NCBI RefSeq assembly: GCF_000004075.3
Contig: NC_026661.2
Span: forward strand, 22,100,307 to 22,164,306
Source: Cucumis sativus
Lineage: Eukaryota > Streptophyta > Magnoliopsida > Cucurbitales > Cucurbitaceae
DNA: 64,000 bases
Reading direction: 5' to 3'
Below are positions 55,459 to 64,000 of this stretch, piece by piece; positions within the stretch are counted from its first letter, which is position 1, and each line of letters begins with the position of its first letter. Made by a program: the position numbers and the translations under genes. A model generated the notes under the pieces. It was not told where the DNA came from and searched no databases. It saw only the letters and a list, made by a program, of their open reading frames with translations.

Positions 55459-57797
55459 TCATCTTGCTTCAGGACTGGATGTTGGTAAAGTAATGGAAAT
55501 TGAGAACGTCTCAATTGAATCCCTCGAGTTAAGTGAGGGATTTTCTGTCTTCCGACTCATTTCCATGGCCAGACAATCCCTTGTGGTTTATTTTCGGCCT
55601 ACTGCTTGAATTTGAAGACACGCAAGCCGTTGCTATTTCTACCGATTTCCAAACGGAGTTGGAGTCGAATTCCCCTTTTAGTCTTGAGTCGATTACGTTC
55701 CTGATGTCTCCTTGCGAAATCATGGTGGTCGCCCATTGAATTATGTGAACATTTTGCTGAGCTCTGGAAATCACTGGTCTGCAAGTAATTATCTTCAACA
55801 ATACTACTCCGAAGCTATAAACATCACTTTTCTCAGTCAGTCGGTTTGAGATGTAGTATCTGCATGTCCGACGTAGAGTAAGATTTGAGCTGTATTTAAT
55901 CTGTATCTGTTTCCCTTTGGGTGACTCACGGAGTTTTTGGTTCCTTAGGAAATTGGTATGATTAATAGTTGGAACTGAATCTGGTACTTACTCTGGATCA
56001 AAGTAACCAGGAGTGCCAGCCTCAATTGTGGACATGTGAGTCTTGCGACCATCATTTGGGAAACTCTTGGAGAGTCCGAAATCTGCAAGTTTTGCTTGTA
56101 AATTGTCTGTTAGCAAGATGTTTGTTGTTTTGACATCTCTGTGGACCATGGGTGGCTGACAACCATGATGCAGGTACTCCAGTCCTGTATTTTTCAAGAT
56201 TTACCTGAATATTTTCTTTGTATATGGTGCAAAAGGAATGCTAATATTAATATATTTATTGAAAGGATCGAGTTTAATCTATAATTTTGTTGAGTTTTCT
56301 CACCTTGTGCTGTAGCTATTGTAATCCGAAGTCCATCTTCCCAGGTTAAGAAAACTGGACTTTCTGTGTGCATACATAAATTGGTTGAAGGTTCTCGTTG
56401 AATTAACACGTGAGAAAAGTCTTCTATAGTAATTAGCTGAACATGAAAGGACCTGTGCTAAGTTACCCTTGGTCATATACTCGTAAATAAGTCCAAAGTG
56501 GTTTTTTTCATTCAAGTACCCAACATGGCTTGTCAAGTTTCCATGGTAAACTCTCATGAGAAGTATCACCTGCACAGATAGATTTAGTATGATATAGTGG
56601 GACAATTTATGCTGATTAGAAATTGGAATTCTATGTTTAGGTCACACTTACCTCTGTTTGAAATTGCTGATAACTGTGAGCTGATAGTGGAGATAGCATC
56701 TTTACAGCTACTTGAACATCATCTGTAACTTTATGATCCAAAAGATAACTGCAGCCACTATGAGGACGCCAAACAATCCACCAACTGACACCACAACAGG
56801 TACAACGAAACTTTTCTTCTTCCCCTTTGCACACGAGTCTGAGGCGCATGCACCATCAAGATTTGGATTATCTTCCACACTGTCGTAAAAGCATATCATT
56901 AGAAGATGGGCTGGAACCTTTTTTGTTCAATATATTCTTCAATGTTATTTTGAAGTATCCAGACTAAAAAAAAAAACACTGTGGTATATTCCACTTAGAA
57001 CAGATCTTAATTTTAGTGAACCATTATTCACATTTTTTTTGGAGTTCAGGTGGAAGTGGACCGGTGAGGTTGTTTTTTGTCTAACTTTCTGTGAAGGGTA
57101 AAAAAAAATCGTTTTTGTCTAATTTTCCAAGTAAATTACATGACTTTGAGGCTTTTCATATTGGCCAAGAAATCAGGTACATTTCCTGATAGGCTATTAC
57201 TCGACAAGTCTCTGAAAACAAAATCATTTAGTTCTTCTTCCTTGGCATTGAATAGTTTTTAGGGGGATTGGTTGATCTAACAGTTTGGGTACAAAGATAC
57301 TCACAAAGTTTGTAACATGGATAAGTTGAATATATAAGGAGATATTTCACCCGTCAGGTCACTTGATGATAAGTCCCTAATAAAAAATTACAGTAGCTTA
57401 TTTCATTTTATACTCTAATTCCAATGGACATCAAATATGTAATGCACAATTTTTAGGAATGAATGCACCTACAGTGATTATTTTTTGGAGCAGTCTCATT
57501 GTCACAGATTAAGCCACTCCACGGATATGCTTTGGGAAGAAATGGGTCTGCTTGCCAATATTTGTTTACTCCATATGTCAGCTTAATGCTCATAATCGCA
57601 TTTACTAATTTACAAGACAGTACAAACCCGATCATTTTGTATTTGAGAAAGAGATAGACTGATAGATAGAGCAAACCATCTGCTGCTTCCGTTTGTATAT
57701 TTGAGACATTTATCACTTTATAAACATCAAATGCATTGATGAGAGGTGGAAGAGTTGAATTCTCAGGTGATGCTAATGAGACTGCATATGTTGTTAG
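55459..57797 (-). pseudogene. Broken malectin/LRR receptor kinase paralogue
   Basis: Exon remnants in the same order as the intact kinase (high to low): about 57797-57677 (end of malectin domain, STLPPLINAFDVYKVINVSN), 57609-57473 (TYGVNKYWQADPFLPKAYPW), LRR exons 57376-57305 and 57212-57141, a third LRR at about 57084-57003 (NNLTGPLPPELQ), 56879-56652 (membrane helix fused to kinase start), 56569 to about 56453, 56363-56304, 56184-55992 ([28 protein letters not shown]) and 55859-55459. Almost the whole malectin domain and signal peptide are missing. The helix exon runs straight into DDVQVAVKMLSP out of frame, so the glycine-rich ATP loop is deleted. A further deletion after CVSSNSSSRP shifts the C-terminus. 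I infer a non-functional tandem duplicate. A transcribed remnant is possible. Confidence 0.88.
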
Positions 57798-58390
57798 TTA
57801 TAAACTCTGTCAAGGATTGATTTCCTTTAAGATGGTCAAAGGTTGTCATTGCATATGTTGGGTTCTCATTCAGTATTTTGTGTCCAAGTTATCAAGCTTA
57901 GATGGCGAGGTTTGGTTTGAAAAAGTTCAACAGCCTTTACAGGATAAGCTTCTTCGTTGGTTTGCTTGCTTTGCGGAGCATGATCAACATCTTGAACAAA
58001 AATATTTTGATCAAAGAGGTAAATTCAGAATAGAAAATCCAACGTTGTCACCAAAACATGAACGTGTCCATCAGGGATAAACCCATAAGGGACGTTTCAA
58101 GCTCATTCAAAGTTGTAATAAGAAGATCAATCACCAAACTATCATCTTCCAAAGGGAACCCCTCAAAGAGTGGTGTCTTCTTCATCATTTGCTTTAACTT
58201 CTTTGATGTTCTAGTGGTCAATTTTCAACGTAATCAATAAGTCATTGTTCTTGCTCGATCTTTTTGACTTCACCTTGGTTTAGAGTTCCAGTGTTCGATA
58301 CCACTCTTCCTCATCTCATTCGTTGCATTCTTCTTCTTCTTCTTCGCTTGAGACTACTTCCGAATCAACATCTTCAAAATTATCCTTTTC
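57798..58390. repeat. Duplicated block, copy A
   Basis: From TTATAAACTCTGTCAAGG onward this sequence aligns by eye with 61,698-61,880 and 62,352-62,590. Shared stretches include GATGGTCAAAGGTTGT, GCATATGTTGGGTTCTCAT, CAGTATTTTGTGTCCA and GAGACTACTTCCGAATCAAC. It begins exactly where similarity of the kinase pseudogene to the intact kinase ends. It contains no recognised protein. Confidence 0.8.
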
Positions 58391-59328
58391 TTCTACTTTA
58401 TTTATTTACCAACCAATCTAAAACTAACTTGATCATAAAATCTAAAGCTTGTAATTTACAAAGCACTAACTCAGTCCACAACAAATTATATTAAAACTAA
58501 AACAATCTCAAACTAAGCCTAAGCCTTTTCTAACTACTAAGCTTTTTCCAACTATGGACGCTTCATTTCATAAATCGTAAAGCAACATAATGTGGCTTGT
58601 GCTACCTTAGAAGTCAAATGTTTAATAACGAATTATGTGCTACCTTAATGTTAAGACTTTAAAGCGTTTAATAACGAAGAATTATCATATATATATATAC
58701 ATAAATGGAAGGAAGACATCTAACCAAACTTGTACGTATTTCACAACTTTATTTTGTATATACAAACAAATGAACTATTCAGGTACTACTAAACAATCAG
58801 TAATCAAATTCAATCAAATATATATCTGTTTTTCAAAAAATTGATTTTGAAGTTTCACTATTTTTGTATTAATTAGCCAAAATTGGAGTGATGCTCAACT
58901 CTTAACTTACAATTTATAGAAATTATTGTTGCAAATTGGTAATAGTTCTTTAAATTCTTAATAGAAAGAGAAATTTGATTATATTTTTATATGTAAAAAG
59001 AAGGGATTCATCCATAAGCATTGGGTATTGCATTGAGTTAGAACTTAGAATAGGGAATGAAAGCCCGCGAAACAAACATATATATATATTTAGAGAGAGA
59101 GATTTAATTTGAACACAAAACAGAGGCGCAAATATTATTATTTTTATTATTAAAACTCAGTGTCTTTCTGAGAGATTTCTCCATTTTTTCCGGCCGATAA
59201 CAAGCTGGCTCGTCGGCGGCATCACCTGAAAGCTCGCTCTTTATTCCCTAAATTACCATTAACTACTACATATATCTTATATATATATATATGCGTCCTT
59301 TCCCCATTACATTACCATCTTCATCTCT
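58391..59328. other. Intergenic, AT-rich
   Basis: Non-coding, ending in the probable 3' UTR of the 11S globulin gene. TA microsatellites lie near 58,690 and 59,278-59,291. Nothing else was recognised. Confidence 0.5.
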
Positions 59329-60947
59329 TCACTCTCTTCTTCCCTGCGACCTTCCTGGACTGAAAATCCTCATCTCCGGTTGTCCGTACTTCAGCCGCTG
59401 TGCCTCTTCCCTTGAAATCCTGTACATGTTCGACAGAACTCCCAATGGAAGCAACCTCATCTGTGAAACTCTTCCCGCCAGCAAGTTCGTGATTGCGTTG
59501 TCGTTTGTCTTGAATGCTATCCATTCGAATCCTCTCTCGCTTGCTCTTGTCATCACCACGAAGTTCTGTGGAATCACCAGTACTTGTCCTTCCCGGACCT
59601 CGCCGTCGAACACTGCCTGACCGTAGTTGTCCACCACTTGCACTCTCGCGCTGCCTCTCGTAGCGTACGCCACTGTGTGGGCGTTCACTGTGTAGTGCGG
59701 TGCCGAGATCGCGTTCTGCGGTGAAATTTTTGTTGTTGTTAAGGTTTTAAGATTTGAAGGAATCTTATGCTATTACTGTCGTTAGATTGGGAGAAATGGT
59801 TTTAGAGACTTACGCTGTAGAGGACTCCTCGTTCGGCGCTGAGGCGGACCTGGCGGAGGAAGGGGAGGTTATTGAAGTTGGCGGTGGAGAGGCGGCCGCC
59901 GCGTGGGTTGAACACATCGGCATGTTCTGATCGACCAATGTTATGCTTCAATCGGAGTGTGCACACGGTTTCTTCGAAGCCATTTTCTGATTCTTTTTCA
60001 ATGTATCTTCCTCTTGATCTTTCTTGATCGTCTTTCTCGGGCATAAGCACATCGAAATCTTCTTCGGCAAACACGATTCTGTCCCTCTCGTCGCTTTCTC
60101 CCTTCAACCGCCTAACCAATCCACTGTCTATTTGGAGAGCTTCTTCCAGAAATTCATCTGCAAATCCACTGAACACATTGCCTGATTTCTCTCCAGTGGA
60201 TTCTCTGAAGCTTCTTCCTTCCCGTTCCCCTCTTCGCATCATCTCTGGTCTTCCGGCGAGGTAAAATTTCTGTAACAAACACACCAAAGAATTTTAAGGC
60301 TTCTTGTTCAAATCAGTAATTAAATCGTTATACTCTGTTTTTTTTTTTGTTCAACTTACTCTGGCGAATGGATCGATTTGATTGGCAACATTGCGTGTGT
60401 CAACGAACACGATCAAGATGAGATCAGACTGTCCACGGTTGTACATCCAGTGAGAAACTCCAGCCGGGACGACAAGGAGATCGCCCTCTCTGAACTCGCG
60501 GATCTTCTGGTGCTGGTCTCTGAAGTTTCCAGACGACTGCGATCTTCGTAGATCGGTTTCATAAGTCTCGGGACAGCCAGGCATTGCAACACCGCGAATA
60601 CCAGTACCTTGGACGACGAAAATGAGTTTAGGAGCATTAGTGAATCCAGGTAGAAGCAGACCTTTGGGTCGGATTGTATGGCGGACCATATTTACTCCGG
60701 CGCACTGGAACTCCTCATTGTTGGGTTCCCATAGTTCAGTGTAACCAGCCTCCGCCTCAATCCGGCGAGCGGGCTCTTCAGCTCTGAGATTCTCGAGATG
60801 GCAGGCTTTGGGAGAGTGGAAACGGTGCTGCTGCCTAGCTTCACTGCCTTGGAATCCCCAACTCCAGGGAAATTGGTCGGTCTGAGAGAGGCAGCCATTG
60901 ATGAAAACTGCTAAACATAAGAAAGCAAGAAGAGAAGAGCGAGCCAT
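59329..60947 (-). CDS. 11S globulin seed storage protein (cucurbitin-like)
   Basis: Three coding exons, 60947-60360, 60269-59814 and 59715-59329, give 476 residues (about 480 in pumpkin cucurbitin as I remember it). A signal peptide (MARSSLLAFLCLAVFINGCLS) precedes the acidic chain. Two cupin domains are visible: the first around PKGLLLPGFTNAPKLIFVVQ and LLVVPAGVSHWMYNRGQSDL, the second around APHYTVNAHTVAYATRGSAR and GQVLVIPQNFVVMTRASERG. The conserved Asn-Gly processing site appears as SENG-FEETVCTLRL, where the vacuolar enzyme (legumain) separates acidic and basic chains; Cys residues for the interchain disulfide (CAGVN, CTLRL) are kept. It ends in SPGRSQGRRE. Family knowledge: hexameric reserve protein of embryo protein storage vacuoles. 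Strong similarity to cucurbitin is the main evidence for a cucurbit source. Confidence 0.97.
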
Positions 60948-61260
60948 GGTGAGGGAGATGAGAAGAGAAGGCTGGTTGGTTGGTTAGTGTGAGGAAGGAA
61001 GAGGAAGGTGGCGGAGAATTTATAGGCGGGCGGAGGAAGGGCGGTGGTGACAAGTGGATGGCGGCGGTAGTAACAGAATACGTGGTGGAGGGATTGATGA
61101 AGAGACGCACCAGTTGCCATGGCGTTTCTGACTTGTTGGTAGAGTGGGTGCTCTTCCAAGCCTCCACGGACCATTGTTGTTCAGGAAGGAAGATCCACCT
61201 CATTTTTTGTCCATTCTGAGGTACGTAAACCCTTTTCAAAACTTCTAAATTCTTTCAATT
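60948..61260 (-). promoter_or_regulatory. 11S globulin promoter
   Basis: TATA box TATAAATT at 61,017-61,024 (minus strand), 70 bp upstream of the ATG. Further upstream lie a CCACGTA core (near 61,079) of ABRE/bZIP type, a CACTTG E-box (near 61,053), and CCATGGC near 61,120, which is not a full RY (CATGCA) element. Seed-specific regulation is expected for the family; these motifs are suggestive only. Confidence 0.6.
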
Positions 61261-61309
61261 TTTTGTTTTTCTCTTTTTCCCTTCTGATTCCTTTCTTCAG
61301 AAATTGGAA

Positions 61310-61420
61310 TTTTATGTTTAGTTTACACTTGCCTGTGTTTTAAATTGCTGATAACTACGGGTTGATATTGGAGATAGCATTTTTACAACTACTTATACAT
61401 ATATTATCCTAACTTACTGA
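61310..61420 (-). pseudogene. Receptor-kinase exon fragment
   Basis: Matches 56,625-56,740 of the kinase pseudogene at nucleotide level (TTGCTGATAACTA, GATATTGGAGATAGCAT, TTTTACAACTACTTATACAT), covering its kinase-start exon border. It is an isolated, degenerate fragment upstream of the 11S globulin promoter. Confidence 0.7.
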
Positions 61421-61697
61421 TAATTTAAGGGATTTTAAAACATTGCTGATCTAATTATTTGTGTTGTTAGGAATTGTGAGATCAGGTAAGCATGTTAGTT
61501 TATTTATAGTGAGACAGGGGATTAAGCACCAATTATTCTCAAGTCTAAACTATCAGTTGATTTTTTATTTTATTACCCATTTCAACTGAGAACCACCTTT
61601 TAATTTTTGGACAAAGCTTGGGATATTCTGTTTTAGAGTATGAAAAAACCACAAGCATTTTTATGTCATTACTACATCAACGTTTCAAATTTAGTGT

Positions 61698-62600
61698 TAT
61701 AAACTCTATCAAGGAGGAATTTTTTAAAGATGGTCAAAGGTTGTTATTGCATATGTTGGGTTCTCATGCAGTATTTTGTGTCCATGTTCTCAAGCGTAGA
61801 TGGAGTTCAAGTTTTCCGTTAAAGCTTTGGCTTGAAAGAGTCTAACAGTCTTTACAGGAGGAGCTTCTTCATTGGTTTACTTGCTTTGGTTTAGTATGGG
61901 TTCAAGCCTCTTTACGTCAGACCTATATTGATTTTATTTCTTATGTTTAGTCCTTTTTTTTTTTCATTTTATCAATGGAAAGTTATTTCCTTTAGAAAAA
62001 AACTATGCCAAGGATGAAGAAAAGGGGATATGTATATTTTTTCATTGCACAAAAGTAATAAATTTGACGTAGCCTAAGTGGAAGAAGTAATCCTCCAAGA
62101 ATCAAGCTTGTAAATATTTTATTAGAATGATGATGTGTCTCATACAACAGAAAATGAACTCTATTTATAGAGTTTGTTATAAGTGGGGTAAAAGAATAAT
62201 TACGCAAGAATATTATCCAATTAGCCCTATTTTTCATTTGATTCTTCTAGCCCTCCAAATAGAAAACTCTTCCTCGAGTTTTAGAAAGAAAAAATGAAGC
62301 AAACAAGGAATGAAATAAACTCGTTCAACAGACCAATCAAACCTCCTACATCTTGAATAAAAATATTTTGATCAGAGTTAAATTCAAGATAGAAAATCCA
62401 ACACTGTTGCTAGAAGCCGAACATGTCCATTAACCATAAACCCATAAGGGATGTTTCCATCAAGCTCATTCAAAACTTGATCGATTTTTTTACTTCTACC
62501 TTTGTTTAGAGTTTCGTTGTCTGATAACTCTTCCTCATCTCCTTTGTTGGATTTTTCTTGTTCGTTGGAGACTACTTCCGAATCAACATCTTAAGAAATT
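61698..62600. repeat. Duplicated block, copy B
   Basis: Counterpart of 57,798-58,390. The two homologous parts, 61,698-61,880 and 62,352-62,590, are separated here by about 470 bp that copy A lacks. Divergence is moderate with many small indels, so the duplication is not recent. Confidence 0.75.
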
Positions 62601-63862
62601 TCCTTTTTTTCTACTTTGTGTGATTTTTTTCCCAATCACCTCGATCAAATACATAGCTCTAAAATTTTTCGCAAAAGTTATCTTCAAGATTTTTTATTTG
62701 AAAGGTTTCCTGTGGAGATTCCTTTTTTTTCTTCAATATACAAAATTAATTATTTTTTGAACTCTGGCAAATGAATTGATAATTAATCTGTACTTTAGTA
62801 CTTTTTCCGACAAACATTGAAGTTCTTTTGTTTTTTTTCTTTATTTACTCTAATGTTATAGGATTGAAGTACTTAGTATGTTTCAATCTCATAGTACGTA
62901 GTGGATTGATTAGTTGATTTTCTTGAATAGGAATGTCTTGCTTGATTGTATTTCATAACCACAAGAGTAATTTTGAGTCTTGAACGTTTCTTGGCTTGCA
63001 AAAGTCCATGTTGGACGATTCTTAAATTTTTTTCTTTTTTATCTTGAATATTAAAGGTTCCCCCTTAAAAAAAGGAATATTAAAAAAAAGGAATACTTTT
63101 GTAGGTATGGGTAGTAAAAGGATTTGGGTAAAAGTGGCCAATTGGAGCATAGCAATTAAGGTATGTGCCCTTGATTAAGAGATAAGAAGTTTGAATCTCC
63201 CATCTCACTTGTTAAACTCAGGAAACAAAAAGAAAGAAAAAGAAAAAAAAGATCATTAGAGGTGTGAAATCTTTATGCAGGCAAGAGAGTAAATATCCTC
63301 TCAACATATTATTTCATAATGAATGTTTATGAGATGTGTAATATCCTCAGAAAAGTTTATGCGCACAAAAGAGTATTCAATTAATATTTCTGTTAATCCT
63401 TCTCAAATAAATAAATCAACAAATAAATCAATTAATTAAAACTTTTGTCAATTGAATTGTTATCTTTTGAAATTTCTAGTCAACTGTAGACACTTTTGTG
63501 GCAGAACAAGATTATAAATTTTACTTTTTGGTTGTGTTGAAGATTTGTTTGATAGCATTTGAATGTTTTGATGCTGGGTTAGCATTATTTTCCTCTTTTG
63601 AATTTGAGTCTGGGTTTAGGTTAAAATTGACTTCATAAAATAACAATTGAGCCCTTCTCCAAAAGGTCCTTAAACGAATTTAGGAATGAAACTGCTTTAT
63701 GAATTAATTTATTTACTTCGCTCATGAGATAAGAAAGTTTCCTTCAACACCACCAAAAGACAAAGCAAATTAGAGAACAGTTTTTCACATTTTTCTATTA
63801 ACAATAGATATTTATGTTGGTGGTTGAAGGCGAAATTTATACATTTCAGGTTTCAATGACAA
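62601..63862. other. Intergenic, AT-rich
   Basis: No gene recognised apart from the SINE-like sequence at 63,135-63,215. A possible 3' splice site (ATTTCAG) lies at 63,843-63,849, just before the putative exon at the right edge. Confidence 0.45.
63135..63215 (+). mobile_element. tRNA-derived SINE-like element
   Basis: CAATTGGAGCATAGCAATTA, resembling an A box, is followed by AAGTTTGAATCTCCC, a B-box variant, then CATCTCACTTGT. Motif order and tail match the copies near 22.5 and 50.9 kb. It is moderately decayed. Confidence 0.45.
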
Positions 63863-64000
63863 ATGATAAAATCCAACAACTTAGATGAATTCTGGAAGGT
63901 AAACCCCCAATATCAGATGAATGGGAAAGAGCAAGATGCTGTTCAAATGAACTTCACCTTGCCATGGGACCTGATTGAGGGGGCAAAACCATGTAGATGG
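63863..64000 (+). CDS. Possible exon at window edge, unidentified
   Basis: An open frame from an ATG at 63,863 to the edge reads MIKSNNLDEFWKVNPQYQMN and later FTLPWDLIEGAKPCRW. Its composition is protein-like (Trp, Pro, charged residues mixed) and quite unlike the AT-rich flanks; the other plus-strand frames have stops. A possible acceptor lies 14 bases upstream, so the coding part might start elsewhere. I do not recognise a family. Without downstream sequence the call is weak. Confidence 0.3.
   Translation, partial: MIKSNNLDEFWKVNPQYQMNGKEQDAVQMNFTLPWDLIEGAKPCRW

Noticed and set aside
57736-58080. 114-codon plus-strand open frame
   Set aside because: It spans the pseudogene border and duplicated block A; the matching part of copy B is not open in the same way.
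62085-62280. Second LTR-like sequence with CTCTATTTATAGAG
   Set aside because: A TATA-like palindrome alone, without matching TG...CA ends, is not enough to call an LTR.
1-64000. CRISPR arrays, bacterial operons, antiviral islands
   Set aside because: The window is plant nuclear DNA with spliced genes; no regularly spaced repeats of that kind were seen.

Overview
This window is nuclear DNA of a dicot plant, and almost certainly of a cucurbit. Genes have many short exons with canonical GT/AG introns, intergenic DNA is AT-rich, and the 11S seed globulin at 59.3-60.9 kb closely resembles pumpkin cucurbitin as I remember it. It differs enough from the pumpkin protein to suggest another cucurbit genus such as Cucumis, Citrullus or Lagenaria; the species is inference. 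I assembled gene models by hand from splice sites and reading phase, and each complete model keeps one open frame across all its exons.

Layout, left to right. 1-2.9 kb: 5' part of an RWD-domain (RWDD1/GIR2-like) gene on the minus strand, with a hAT-like MITE in an intron. 3.8-7.2 kb: PWWP-domain protein (+), divergent from it. 9.1-9.35 kb: a small basic protein (+). 10.1-15.7 kb: 16-exon anoctamin (-), divergent from the single-exon ESCRT-III gene CHMP1 (+, 17.4-18.0 kb). 21.2-23.5 kb: core-2/I-branching (DUF266/BC10-type) glycosyltransferase (-), divergent from a 10-exon organelle-type RumA/TrmA RNA uracil-5-methyltransferase (+, 26.0-30.8 kb). 31.5-34.8 kb: clock gene ELF3 (-). 42.8-44.0 kb: HECATE-like bHLH87 (+), about 8 kb from ELF3 across long non-coding DNA with three G-boxes. 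48.2-54.0 kb: intact malectin-like/LRR receptor kinase (-). 55.5-57.8 kb: broken tandem paralogue of that kinase. 59.3-60.9 kb: 11S globulin (-), sitting between two copies of a degenerate duplicated block. 62.6-64 kb: mostly non-coding, with a possible exon running off the right edge.

The genes do not form one pathway. The order nevertheless mirrors conserved eudicot blocks. From memory of Arabidopsis, RWD/PWWP resembles At1g51730/At1g51745, methyltransferase/glycosyltransferase/ELF3-like/bHLH87/LRR-kinase resembles At3g21300-At3g21340, and anoctamin/CHMP1 resembles At1g73020/At1g73030.

I found no CRISPR array, operon, intact autonomous transposon, or convincing new biological system. The best leads are small: a 33-bp in-frame duplication of a 3' splice site in the anoctamin gene, an ELF3 without polyglutamine and with a shifted last few codons, a receptor-kinase pseudogene that has lost its ATP-binding loop, the duplicated block around the seed-storage gene, and a family of tRNA-derived SINE-like repeats.
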